From contig CAZBWE010000042.1 of assembly GCA_964495465.1 (NCBI GenBank), positions 1 through 20,614 of the forward strand: DNA of 20,614 nt, read 5' to 3'. Made by a program: the position numbers and the translations under genes. Origin of the DNA: CAZBWE01 sp964495465. Lineage in GTDB: Bacteria; Planctomycetota; Phycisphaerae; Sedimentisphaerales; Anaerobacaceae. Shown in pieces: positions 8,510 through 16,887 of the stretch; within the stretch, counting starts at the first letter, position 1, and each line of letters starts with the position of its first letter. The notes beneath the pieces are model-generated. The model did no database searches. It was not told the origin of the DNA and worked only from the letters and a program-made list of their open reading frames with translations.

Positions 8510-10456
8510 GTGAATAGCGTAACAGGGATAGTCAGTTTCGCTCTTGTTTTGGTTTGCTTGATGTCCAGGACATATTTGTATTCTGCTCAGCAATCCCCCT
8601 CGTCTCCGGTCGCTGAGAGCGAAGCTCATCAGGAACGTGTCAAGATGGACAAGGACGCAGAGAAGATTAAAGACCGTTGGGAAGAGGCGGCTAAAGCCAA
8701 AAGAGAAGCCGAGGCCAAAGCCGGGCGAGAAGCTGCAGAAAAAGCCAAAGCCAAGCTTGAAGAGGAAATTGAAAAATTAGACCTTCCTGAGGATAAAACG
8801 CAGCGCTTTATCGTAAAACAGGTGCAAGTCAGCGGAAATTCGCTGGTATCGACTGATGAAATACTGGCGGATATGCCTTTGGTGTTTAATGCCTCCGATA
8901 AACCGCTGTATCTGGCGGAGAGCAAGGACCTTTATGATTTGAGGATTCTTTATGAGGTCATTCAGCAGCCCGGTCAGGAGCGACAGGTATCTTCGAGAAT
9001 GATTCAGGGATTTACCAGATACGTACTCTCGGTTTACCAGGAGCGGCATTACGCTGGTATATATGTGTATGTGCCTGCTGATGCAGTACAAAAAGGTCTT
9101 GAGCTGAAGGAGGGAGTTTTGCCCATAAAAATCCTTGAATTGCGTGTTACGGAAGTCTCTATAAACTATTACGACCCTGATCGAAACAAAGCAGAGAAAG
9201 GGTATCTCCGCAACTCCGCCATTTACGGCTGGTCGCCGGTTCAGACGGGGCAGGTGACAAATCGAAAGAAACTGGATGATTTTATTAATCTGCTCAATCT
9301 CAATCCGGACAGATATGTATCAGCGTCGGTGACGAGAGGGGCCGAGCCGAACACGCTTGCTGTGGGATACGATGTTTATGAGGCGAATCCGTGGCACTTT
9401 TTCGTCCAGCTTGATAACGGCGGCACGAAGGACAGGAAATGGACTCCAAGGGTCGGCCTGATTAATACCAATCTTTTGGGTTTTGACGACTCGTTGACTG
9501 CGATTTACCAGGCGCCATGGGAGAGAGGTATAGAGGAGCAGTATTCAATTTATGGAAGTTATGATTTTCCGCTTTTCACGCCTCGGGCCCGGCTTAACGT
9601 ATATGCTGGTTATACCCAGTTTGATATAGTCAAGGATGCGAGCGGAATAGGTTTTATTGGTAATGGTTCATTCGTCGGTGCTATCTTGCGATATAATGTA
9701 TTTCAAACAAGGGGCTGGTTCTTCGATGTGACCGGCTCGCTCAGTCATGAGAAGAGCAAGATAACTCCGACATTGTTCCCGGCTATGGCGAGTAATGTAA
9801 GTATGGAACTATGGGGGGTGGGAGTTAATGCCCATCGCTCTGATGATATGTCAAGTACATCTTTCAGCGTTACCCGTGTTGAGAGCATGGGCGGCTCTGA
9901 CAGGATTGAGTTTACGAATGCGCGGACTAATTCCGACCCTCATTTTACTATTTACACAAGCGCCGCCGCTCACAGCCGATTTCTGGACCCGAACAAGGTT
10001 GGACGGCTTAGCGGAACCGTGCGTTGGATAACCTCCGATGAAAGACTGGTCCCTGCGAAGATGACGACCTTCGGAGGGATGTATTCGGTAAGAGGTTACG
10101 ATGAGTATGAAATTGTTGCCGACGGCGGTGTCCTTGCATCCGTTCAGTATGAGTTTGACCTGGTAAAATATAACCAGTCCCAAGAAGTTGTTAAGACCGA
10201 ATCGGAACAGGATAAAAAACCGTGGGTCAGGAAAGCGGCACCGCTTGTCTTTTTTGATTACGGCCGGGCAAAGAATGTTGAGCACGTGGCGGGAGAGAAA
10301 AGAGTTCAGACGATTTACTCGGTTGGCGTAGGCGCTCTTCTCGAACTCGGCGACCACTTTAGCGGTGCGGTGTATTATGGCTACCCGCTTGAGGGGACAG
10401 GCGAAACAGAGTATGGCAAGGGCCGAGTGAATGTTGGTTTGCTGTACCGATGGTAA
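8510..10456 (+). CDS. TpsB/ShlB-type outer-membrane transporter (Omp85 superfamily) with coiled-coil N-terminus
   Basis: I take the GTG at 8510, which has GAGGGG six bases upstream and opens a signal peptide (hydrophobic FALVLVCLM, ending near YSA at ~26), giving 648 residues. A highly charged, Ala/Lys/Glu-rich segment at about 35-90 should form a coiled coil. A POTRA domain follows from about 100 (FIVKQVQVSGNSLV), then a second POTRA-like part near 204 (KILELRVTEV), then the 16-strand-type beta-barrel. VRGY at 527-530 is the conserved loop-6 motif of TpsB and BamA proteins. The last residue is aromatic (LLYRW), as expected for BAM-assembled barrels. TpsB proteins move a partner TpsA exoprotein across the outer membrane. 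No TpsA-like gene is present here, so its cargo is unknown. Confidence 0.85.
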   Translation: MNSVTGIVSFALVLVCLMSRTYLYSAQQSPSSPVAESEAHQERVKMDKDAEKIKDRWEEAAKAKREAEAKAGREAAEKAKAKLEEEIEKLDLPEDKTQRFIVKQVQVSGNSLVSTDEILADMPLVFNASDKPLYLAESKDLYDLRILYEVIQQPGQERQVSSRMIQGFTRYVLSVYQERHYAGIYVYVPADAVQKGLELKEGVLPIKILELRVTEVSINYYDPDRNKAEKGYLRNSAIYGWSPVQTGQVTNRKKLDDFINLLNLNPDRYVSASVTRGAEPNTLAVGYDVYEANPWHFFVQLDNGGTKDRKWTPRVGLINTNLLGFDDSLTAIYQAPWERGIEEQYSIYGSYDFPLFTPRARLNVYAGYTQFDIVKDASGIGFIGNGSFVGAILRYNVFQTRGWFFDVTGSLSHEKSKITPTLFPAMASNVSMELWGVGVNAHRSDDMSSTSFSVTRVESMGGSDRIEFTNARTNSDPHFTIYTSAAAHSRFLDPNKVGRLSGTVRWITSDERLVPAKMTTFGGMYSVRGYDEYEIVADGGVLASVQYEFDLVKYNQSQEVVKTESEQDKKPWVRKAAPLVFFDYGRAKNVEHVAGEKRVQTIYSVGVGALLELGDHFSGAVYYGYPLEGTGETEYGKGRVNVGLLYRW

Positions 10457-10458
10457 GA

Positions 10459-10490
10459 GTCCGGCATTAATTTTGCCGGACGGTTTTCTT
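10459..10490 (+). terminator. Hairpin with T-rich tail after the tpsB-like gene, also palindromic repeat copy 1
   Basis: GTCCGGCA (10459-10466) and TGCCGGAC (10474-10481) form a perfect 8-base-pair GC-rich stem with loop TTAATTT, followed by GGTTTTCTT. It starts two bases after the stop codon, so it could end transcription of the tpsB-like gene. The same palindrome is repeated elsewhere, so here a repeat unit may also serve as the terminator. Confidence 0.5.
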
Positions 10491-10506
10491 ACATACTTTT
10501 GTGTGG

Positions 10507-10524
10507 TCCGGCAGGACTGCCGGA
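10507..10524. repeat. Palindromic repeat copy 2 (loop GGAC)
   Basis: TCCGGCA (10507-10513) and TGCCGGA (10518-10524) are perfect inverted repeats around GGAC. The arms are identical to those of the neighbouring copies; only the loop differs. Confidence 0.7.
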
Positions 10525-10549
10525 TTGTGCGAATCATACCCGTTTCCGC

Positions 10550-10570
10550 TCCGGCATTACTTCTGCCGGA
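10550..10570. repeat. Palindromic repeat copy 3 (loop TTACTTC)
   Basis: TCCGGCA (10550-10556) and TGCCGGA (10564-10570) flank TTACTTC. This copy matches the one at the right window edge with one mismatch, and the reverse complement of the copy inside the GH31 gene with one mismatch. Confidence 0.75.
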
Positions 10571-10619
10571 CTCGCACATCTTTTCGGCTTCGATGAACCC
10601 GCCCTTGTGCTTGGACAGA

Positions 10620-10642
10620 TTTGAGCGATTCCATCGCTCAAA
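10620..10642. repeat. Perfect 10-base-pair hairpin, unrelated to the palindrome family
   Basis: TTTGAGCGAT (10620-10629) and ATCGCTCAAA (10633-10642) pair perfectly around a 3-base loop. No T-tract follows, so it is not a typical terminator. It lies 26 bases upstream of a candidate promoter. Confidence 0.5.
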
Positions 10643-10667
10643 ATCGGGTCTGCAGAGCCGGATTTCC

Positions 10668-10696
10668 TTGACTTATCTGTAGTTCGCTGGTCTAAT
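10668..10696 (+). promoter_or_regulatory. Candidate sigma70 promoter for the symporter-araB-araD operon
   Basis: TTGACT (10668-10673) is followed after 17 bases by TCTAAT (10691-10696), each matching the consensus at five of six positions. It would give a leader of about 200 bases. A second candidate, TTGAAA (10780-10785) with TAAAAT (10802-10807) and a 16-base spacer, lies nearer the gene. I cannot tell which is used. Confidence 0.4.
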
Positions 10697-10910
10697 TAAA
10701 GCGACAAATGCTTTGTTTCGGCGTGGTGGTAATTTGATTACGGGACGCTGTGAGGGGCTTAAATCAAGGGAAATAATGCTTGAAATGATGTGAGATATCA
10801 ATAAAATCATCCAAACTGGAGTTGCAATCGTCTCCAGATGGAAATCTAAGTTTGTTTGTTTTTTTCTGAAAGAGTTTTGCATTAATGGTTAATTTTGGAA
10901 AGGTAGCAAA

Positions 10911-12662
10911 ATGGGTTTGGAAGCGATAGATTGGATAGTGATTGGCCTGTATTTTGCGATAATTATGGGCCTTGCCTGGTGGGTTATACTCAGAGGCAGA
11001 GACACAGCCGATGACTATTTCCTGGCAGGGAGAAACTTGGGATGGTTTATCGTCGGGGCGTCCATATTTGCCTCCAACATCGGCTCAGAGCACCTGGTTG
11101 GTCTGGCCGGCTCCGGCTGCACCGACGGCGTTGCAATGGCCCACTACGAACTTCACGCCTGGTGTCTTCTCATACTTGGATGGGTGATGGTTCCGTTCTA
11201 TATGCGCTCCAGAGTCTTTACTATGCCGGAATTTCTGGAGAGGCGTTTTTCCCCAACAGCACGCTGGATTCTCTCGCTCATCTCACTTGTTGCATACGTC
11301 TTAACCAAAATTGCTGTGGGGATTTTTGCCGGCGGAATAGTCTTTAGTGTGCTGTTGCCCGATATTAACTTTATGGGCCTTGACAGCTTCTGGGTCGGCT
11401 CATTTCTCGTAGTCGTCCTGACGGGGATTTACACGGTCCTCGGAGGATTGCGTGCTGTGGCTTATACTGAGGCACTGCAGACGGTCATCCTAATTCTTGG
11501 CTCGGCTTTAGTGGCCATCTTTGGCTTGCATGCATTGGGCGGCTGGGACGAATTACGGCATATTTGCGGTTCGGAGATGTTCAACTTGTGGAAGCCGTTG
11601 GTGCCCGAGAACATTGTCGGAACATGGGCACCGGTGCGTGAGTCGGGTCGCATGGCCTGGTACTTCAATGACAACTACCCCTGGCTGGGCATGCTTTTCT
11701 GTGCCCCTGTCATCGGGTTGTGGTACTGGTGCACCGACCAGTATATTGTCCAGCGTGCCCTGGGTGCTCCGAATGAGCGTATTGCTCGACGCGGGTCGAT
11801 ATTTGCCTCTTTCCTTAAACTGCTGCCGGTATTTATCTTTATCATTCCCGGAATGATTTGTTTTGCCCTTGCTAAAAGCGGCAAAGTAGCGGCGATTCAA
11901 CAGGTATTATTCGACCAGCAGGGTAACATAATTCGTGATGAAAGCCAAAAGGCCTTCCCTCTGCTCGTTACAACAATTATGCCTGTTGGCTTGCGAGGGA
12001 TAGTGGTAGCAGGTTTGCTGGCGGCTCTGATGAGTTCCCTCGCGGGGGTCTTTAATGCCTCTTCTACTCTGTTTACTATGGACTTTTACAGCAAGTTTAG
12101 GCCGAAGGCCTCTCAACACAATCTGGTTTGGGTCGGACGCATCGCCACAACCATTATGGTGCTAATCGGCCTGTTGTGGATACCGGTGATTCGGGGAGGC
12201 AAGGGATTGTATGATTACCTTCAGGGGGTGCAGGCATACCTTGCGCCGCCGATTTTTGTCGTCTTTTTCTTAGGTGTGTTCTACAAACGCCTGAACAGCA
12301 AAGGATGCCTGGCGGCACTAATCATCGGCTTTCTCATGGGCCTGCTGCGGCTGGCGATTGACACACCGGTCAAACTGCTAAAGGATTTTTCCTACACCGA
12401 AGGGTCGTTCTTCTGGATAATGAACAATACCTTCTTCCAGTACTACAGCATACTCATTCTCGTGGTGTGTGCGGTAGTAATGATAGTGGTCAGTCACTTA
12501 ACTAAGGCGCCTTCTTACGAGAAAATCAAGGGCCTGACCTATGGAACCCTAAGCACCGAAGACAGGGTAAAATCAAGGGCCAGCTGGTCCTCCAGGGAAG
12601 TGATTGCATCAGTAATTGTTTGTGTAATTATTGTGGTGGTTTACCTGTACTTTAGAGGATAA
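10911..12662 (+). CDS. Sodium:solute symporter (SSS family), probable sugar/Na+ symporter
   Basis: This is a 583-residue, very hydrophobic protein with many membrane segments, as in SGLT-type transporters. The typical N-terminus DDYFLAGRNLGWF (~34-46) precedes the first core helix IFASNIGSEHLVG (52-64), which matches the sodium-site helix of Vibrio SGLT (ANISAEQFIG type). LMSSLAGVFNASSTLFTMD has Ser375/Ser376 at the position of the Na2-site serines. A final membrane helix (VIASVIVCVIIVVVYLYF) ends the protein. The start has a GGAAAGG ribosome site. It is followed 66 bases later by araB, and with araD they form one operon, so arabinose or a related pentose is the likely cargo. That assignment comes from context; SSS sequences alone rarely fix the substrate. 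Confidence 0.9.
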   Translation: MGLEAIDWIVIGLYFAIIMGLAWWVILRGRDTADDYFLAGRNLGWFIVGASIFASNIGSEHLVGLAGSGCTDGVAMAHYELHAWCLLILGWVMVPFYMRSRVFTMPEFLERRFSPTARWILSLISLVAYVLTKIAVGIFAGGIVFSVLLPDINFMGLDSFWVGSFLVVVLTGIYTVLGGLRAVAYTEALQTVILILGSALVAIFGLHALGGWDELRHICGSEMFNLWKPLVPENIVGTWAPVRESGRMAWYFNDNYPWLGMLFCAPVIGLWYWCTDQYIVQRALGAPNERIARRGSIFASFLKLLPVFIFIIPGMICFALAKSGKVAAIQQVLFDQQGNIIRDESQKAFPLLVTTIMPVGLRGIVVAGLLAALMSSLAGVFNASSTLFTMDFYSKFRPKASQHNLVWVGRIATTIMVLIGLLWIPVIRGGKGLYDYLQGVQAYLAPPIFVVFFLGVFYKRLNSKGCLAALIIGFLMGLLRLAIDTPVKLLKDFSYTEGSFFWIMNNTFFQYYSILILVVCAVVMIVVSHLTKAPSYEKIKGLTYGTLSTEDRVKSRASWSSREVIASVIVCVIIVVVYLYFRG

Positions 12663-12728
12663 TACCTTAAAAAATTAAACGTAGATAAAACTTAATAGCG
12701 ACAATAATTATTTGGAGATGCTGGTCAA

Positions 12729-14435
12729 ATGAAATGTGCGATCGGTCTGGATTACGGGACAAACTCCGTAAGGTGTTTGATTGTTGATATTGCCAATGGT
12801 AATGAGCTGGGAACTGCGGTTTACGAATATGAAACAGGCGAGGCCGGTATTATTCTTGACCCTACCGACCATAATCTTGCAAGGCAAAACCCGGCTGATT
12901 ACGTTAAAGGCATCGAAGGGACAATAACTCAAGCTATTGCCCAGGCCAGGAAGTCCAATAAGGATTTTGGCCCTGAAGATATCATCGGCATAGGAATCGA
13001 TACCACCGGCTCAACTCCGCTTCCTGTTGATAAAGACGGCACACCTTTGGCACTGCTTGATAAATTCAGGGATAATCCGAATGCCCATGCCTGGCTGTGG
13101 AAGGACCACACCGGTTATGCAGAAGCTGCTGAGATAACCAAATTGGCCGAGAAAGAGCATCCCGAATATCTGGCCAAGTGCGGCGGGACCTATTCATCGG
13201 AATGGTTTTTCAGCAAGATTCTGCACTGCCTTCGAGTTGACCCGAAGGTTTATGATGCGGCGTATACGTGGGTCGAACATGCGGACTATATGACCGCGCT
13301 TTTGACAGGGACTACAAAACCGCAGAAGCTAAAACGCTGTCGTTGTGCAGCGGGTCATAAGGCGATGTTTAACGACGGCTGGGGAGGATATCCCGATGCT
13401 AAATTTTTGTCAAAGCTTGACCCGAAACTTGGAAAGCTGCGAGAGACGCTCAGTGAAGAGACGTTTACCGTAGATGTCTCAGCGGGCGAGCTGACCGAAG
13501 AATGGGCTGAAAAATTGGGCCTGCCGGCGGGCATTGCTGTTGCGATAGGCGCATTTGATGCGCATCTTGGCGCTGTGGGTTCGGGGATAAAAGAGGAAAC
13601 TCTTGTAAAGATAATCGGCACCAGCACCTGTGATATGGTGGTTGCTCCTAATGATGCTAATGTGGCTGATGTTCCTGGTATCTGCGGTATAGTTGACGGC
13701 TCTATTCTGCCGGGTTATTTCGGGCTTGAGGCGGGTCAATCCGCCGTCGGTGATATATTCAACTGGTTTGTGAATTACATCCAGCCGGGCGGAGAAAAAA
13801 CCGGCTCTCACGAGGCCTTGACGAAAAAGGCGGCGAACTTAAAGCCGGGCCAGTCCGGCTTATTGGCCCTCGATTGGAACAACGGCAACAGGACGATTCT
13901 TGTTGACCAGCGGCTAACCGGTCTTTTGATAGGCCAGACACTGCATACGAAGCCGGAAGAGATTTACCGGGCATTGATTGAGGCGACCGCCTTCGGCGCT
14001 CTTACTATTATTAACAGGTTCGAGGAATACGGCGTTAAGGTCTCGGAAGTGATAAACTGCGGTGGTATCGCCGAGAAGAACTCTTTACTTATGCAGATTT
14101 ATGCTGATGTAACCGGCAGAGAAATGAAGATATCACGCTCCGCCCAGAGCTGCGCTCTTGGCTCTGCGATTGCAGCGGCGGTTGCAGGAGGAGGCCATAG
14201 TAATTTTGCACAGGCCCAGTCGGCTATGTGCGGCATAAAAGATACGACTTATAAACCCATTGCGGAAAACCATCATACCTACGAACAGCTTTACGTGCTC
14301 TATAAACAACTTCACGATGCCTTCGGGACAGAGGGCTGGTCGGGCAAATCCGCCGGCAGGCGAGATCTCACCAAAGGTGGACTGGCCAATGTGATGAAAG
14401 AGCTGCTGGATATCAAAGACAGCGTCAGGCCTTGA
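12729..14435 (+). CDS. araB: Ribulokinase (L-ribulose kinase), FGGY family
   Basis: This 568-residue cytoplasmic kinase is close in length to E. coli AraB (566). The FGGY N-terminal phosphate loop is DYGTNSVR (8-15). GIDTTGSTP and the segment GAFDAHLGAVG (Asp277 in the catalytic-base position) follow, then the C-terminal half with GGIAEKNSLLMQIYADV and the nucleotide-site ALGSAIAAAV. It transfers phosphate from ATP to L-ribulose, giving L-ribulose 5-phosphate for AraD. GGAG lies 11 bases before the ATG. The araD gene starts only 10 bases after the stop, so the two are co-transcribed. AraA, which makes the substrate, is not in this window. Confidence 0.93.
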   Translation: MKCAIGLDYGTNSVRCLIVDIANGNELGTAVYEYETGEAGIILDPTDHNLARQNPADYVKGIEGTITQAIAQARKSNKDFGPEDIIGIGIDTTGSTPLPVDKDGTPLALLDKFRDNPNAHAWLWKDHTGYAEAAEITKLAEKEHPEYLAKCGGTYSSEWFFSKILHCLRVDPKVYDAAYTWVEHADYMTALLTGTTKPQKLKRCRCAAGHKAMFNDGWGGYPDAKFLSKLDPKLGKLRETLSEETFTVDVSAGELTEEWAEKLGLPAGIAVAIGAFDAHLGAVGSGIKEETLVKIIGTSTCDMVVAPNDANVADVPGICGIVDGSILPGYFGLEAGQSAVGDIFNWFVNYIQPGGEKTGSHEALTKKAANLKPGQSGLLALDWNNGNRTILVDQRLTGLLIGQTLHTKPEEIYRALIEATAFGALTIINRFEEYGVKVSEVINCGGIAEKNSLLMQIYADVTGREMKISRSAQSCALGSAIAAAVAGGGHSNFAQAQSAMCGIKDTTYKPIAENHHTYEQLYVLYKQLHDAFGTEGWSGKSAGRRDLTKGGLANVMKELLDIKDSVRP

Positions 14436-14445
14436 GAGGAGAATT

Positions 14446-15135
14446 GTGTACGAAGCACTCAAAAAAAACGTCTGCGATGCGAACCGGGAGCTGCAGAAAC
14501 AAAAGCTGGTTATCTACAGCTGGGGCAATGTCAGTGGAATCGACCGCAAAACAGGCATAGTGGCTATTAAGCCGAGCGGCGTTCCTTACGAAGAGCTTGT
14601 GCCCGGCAAAATAGTGCTGCTTGATTTGGATGGAAATGTTATCGAAGGCAACCTCAGGCCTTCATCCGATACGCCGACCCACCTTGAGCTTTACAGGAAT
14701 TTCGAATCCGTAGGTGCTATATGTCACAGCCATTGTCTCAATGCGACTATGTGGGCACAGGCCCGCAAGGAGATTCCCTGCTTTGGCACAACGCATGCCG
14801 ATTATTTCTATGGGCCGATACCCGTCACCGAAGTGATGACGGAAGACGAGATACAGAGCGGTTATGAACTGAACACCGGCAAAGTTATTGTCAAACGTTT
14901 CAGCGGGATGGACCCAATGGCAATGCCGGCAGTTTTGGTTGCAAACCACGGGCCCTTTACCTGGGGCAAAACGCCTGCCGAGGCCGTTGAAGCTATGGTT
15001 ATCTTGGAGCAGGTAGCTACAACGGCACTGGGCACGATAAGTATAAATCCACTTCAGGGGCAAATCAGCCGGGCACTTCTGGATAAGCACTATCTGCGCA
15101 AACACGGCAAAGACGCTTATTACGGCCAGAAATAG
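14446..15135 (+). CDS. araD: L-ribulose-5-phosphate 4-epimerase, class II aldolase family
   Basis: The GTG start is preceded by AGGAG four bases upstream, inside the 10-base gap after araB. The 229-residue product matches AraD in length (231 in E. coli). It has the zinc ligand pair CHSH (His94, His96), a third histidine in VANHGPFTWG, the phosphate-site RPSSDTPTHL and the C-terminal HYLRKHGKDAYYGQ with the catalytic tyrosine. It epimerises L-ribulose 5-phosphate to D-xylulose 5-phosphate, feeding the pentose phosphate pathway. It is the last gene of the operon; a weak CATACC/GGTATG inverted repeat at 15142-15175 may help end transcription. Confidence 0.95.
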   Translation: MYEALKKNVCDANRELQKQKLVIYSWGNVSGIDRKTGIVAIKPSGVPYEELVPGKIVLLDLDGNVIEGNLRPSSDTPTHLELYRNFESVGAICHSHCLNATMWAQARKEIPCFGTTHADYFYGPIPVTEVMTEDEIQSGYELNTGKVIVKRFSGMDPMAMPAVLVANHGPFTWGKTPAEAVEAMVILEQVATTALGTISINPLQGQISRALLDKHYLRKHGKDAYYGQK

Positions 15136-15243
15136 CACAATCATACCTTTGCGTTACAGGCGGGATTTTGGTATGTTTATGGAGTTAACCAGTTTGGTTG
15201 TGCAGCAAAGTATTTAATGCGAAAACTTTTAGTTTAAGCATAT

Positions 15244-16887
15244 ATGCAAATGTCCAAGTGCAAAATACACCAACGTGATTTCCGTTTTGAGGTATCAAAG
15301 CCTCAAAATCAAGAACGACCAACGAAATATGCAAGTTACCTGGGAGAATTGTATTGCATAAGATGTTCGCCAGAAAAAAGAAAAAAAAACGGACAATATT
15401 TTACACCGTCGGAGATAGCAGATTTAATGGCGGCTCAAATCAACCAGAAAAACGATGTAATAAGGATTTTGGATGCGGGTGCAGGCACAGGAGTATTAGG
15501 GTGTGCTTTATGTGAACGTTTAGCAAATCAGAAGAAGAAACCATCCAAAATTGAACTCGTTGCTTATGAAACTGATGAAGAGCTAATTGAGTTACTCGAA
15601 GGAGCGATTAAATATTTAAAACGATATGTTGAAGAAAAAGGTATTTCTTTTGGATTTCAAATCCAAAAGGAAGATTTTGTATTGAAATATGCACATAATC
15701 TTCAAAAAATGCCATCGTTTTTCAATCAACCTGACAGCGATATAAAATATGATATATGTATATCAAATCCTCCATATTTCAAGCTCTCAGGAACAGATTC
15801 GAGAGCCATAGCGGCATCAGAGGTCGTATATGGTCAGCCTAATATTTATTTTCTTTTTATGGCGATAGCTGCTTCTATCTTGAAGATTGGTGGAGAGCTT
15901 GTATTTATTACACCTCGGAGTTTTGCGTCGGGAAATTATTTCAGATTGTTCCGAGAAAAATTTTTCAAACTTGTAAGACCAGAATTTATTCATCTGTTCA
16001 ATTCAAGAAAAGAGGCATTTAAAAAGGACGGTGTTCTGCAGGAAAATATTATTCTTAAATCAAGACGTGAGAATGACTGGCAGCCAGACGCAGAGAGCAA
16101 ATCCATAATTATATCATCAAGCAGCGGAATAGAGGATATCGAAATATCCAGGAAAAGAGAAATGCCTCTTGCGGATATTATAGATTTAAACACGGATGAC
16201 AAGGTATTAAAAATTCCTGGAGAAGACTGGGAGAAAATTTCTGCAAAGTTTAACCTATGGAATGGGTCATTAGAAGAATACGGATTAAAGATATCGACAG
16301 GTCCGGTGGTTGCCTTCAGAGCAAAAGAATTTATTATTGAAAAGCAGTCAGAAAACGCAAGACGTATTCCCCTGCTGTGGCTGCATAATGTTAAAACAAT
16401 GGAAATTGCCTGGCCGTTATACAAACGAGGAAAACCACAATATATCGAAGAATCTCCTGAATCTTTGCCATTATTAATACCTAACGGAAATTATGTTTTA
16501 TTAAGAAGATTCAGCGCAAAAGAAGAGGCCCGCAGATTAGTAGCAGCACCGTTCATCGGCAAAGCTTATTCTTATGAGATGATTGGTTTGGAAAATCACA
16601 TTAACTATATTTATAGGCCAGGAGGAACGCTAAAAGAAGAGGAAGCCTGGGGATTAGCCGTTTTATACAACAGCTTTTTTTATGACAGGTATTTTCGGGG
16701 ATTAAACGGAAGTACACAGGTCGGCGCTACAGAAGTAAACTCCTTACCTTTCCCGCCGTTGGAAACAATCATAGAAATAGGGAAGAAGGCGATGTCGAAT
16801 ACAAAGGTAAAAAACGAAATAGACCTGCTCGCCAATCTGGCATTTGACGAAATACGCCACGCAAAAAGGATTTTTGTCGATGTCTAA
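15244..16887 (+). CDS. Type II adenine-N6 DNA methyltransferase, BsuBI/PstI type
   Basis: This 547-residue protein has the SAM-binding motif I DAGAGTG (77-83) and the amino-methyltransferase motif IV NPPY (175-178), plus YFTPSEIADLM ahead of motif I, as in gamma-class N6-adenine enzymes. Its partner is a BsuBI/PstI-type endonuclease, so the expected target is CTGCAG. The N-terminus adds about 40 residues with a CxxH (6-9) and CxxC (38-41) pair, which could bind zinc. The known PstI and BsuBI methyltransferases are nearer 500 residues. Base use is clearly more AT-rich than in the sugar genes on either side, which suggests acquisition. No strong ribosome site precedes the ATG; a second ATG lies two codons on. 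The gene overlaps the nuclease gene by eight bases. Confidence 0.88.
   Translation: MQMSKCKIHQRDFRFEVSKPQNQERPTKYASYLGELYCIRCSPEKRKKNGQYFTPSEIADLMAAQINQKNDVIRILDAGAGTGVLGCALCERLANQKKKPSKIELVAYETDEELIELLEGAIKYLKRYVEEKGISFGFQIQKEDFVLKYAHNLQKMPSFFNQPDSDIKYDICISNPPYFKLSGTDSRAIAASEVVYGQPNIYFLFMAIAASILKIGGELVFITPRSFASGNYFRLFREKFFKLVRPEFIHLFNSRKEAFKKDGVLQENIILKSRRENDWQPDAESKSIIISSSSGIEDIEISRKREMPLADIIDLNTDDKVLKIPGEDWEKISAKFNLWNGSLEEYGLKISTGPVVAFRAKEFIIEKQSENARRIPLLWLHNVKTMEIAWPLYKRGKPQYIEESPESLPLLIPNGNYVLLRRFSAKEEARRLVAAPFIGKAYSYEMIGLENHINYIYRPGGTLKEEEAWGLAVLYNSFFYDRYFRGLNGSTQVGATEVNSLPFPPLETIIEIGKKAMSNTKVKNEIDLLANLAFDEIRHAKRIFVDV

Larger units (their letters stand above)
10457..10910. other. 454-base repeat-rich intergenic region upstream of the symporter operon
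   Basis: No credible gene is visible here. It holds three copies of the TCCGGCA/TGCCGGA palindrome within about 110 bases, a further perfect 10-base-pair hairpin (10620-10642) and two candidate promoters for the downstream operon (10668-10696 and 10780-10807). Confidence 0.65.

Noticed and set aside
10457..10570. The palindrome cluster as a CRISPR array
   Set aside because: The units are short palindromes at uneven spacing with varying loops, there are no constant-length spacers, and no cas genes are nearby.
9851..10579. A 242-codon minus-strand frame over the tpsB 3' end and the repeats
   Set aside because: It runs through palindromic repeats and opposite conserved barrel sequence, with no recognisable protein features.
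15142..15175. CATACC/GGTATG inverted repeat as the terminator of the araD operon
   Set aside because: The stem is only six base pairs with a 22-base loop and only a weak T-rich tail, too weak to annotate as a terminator.
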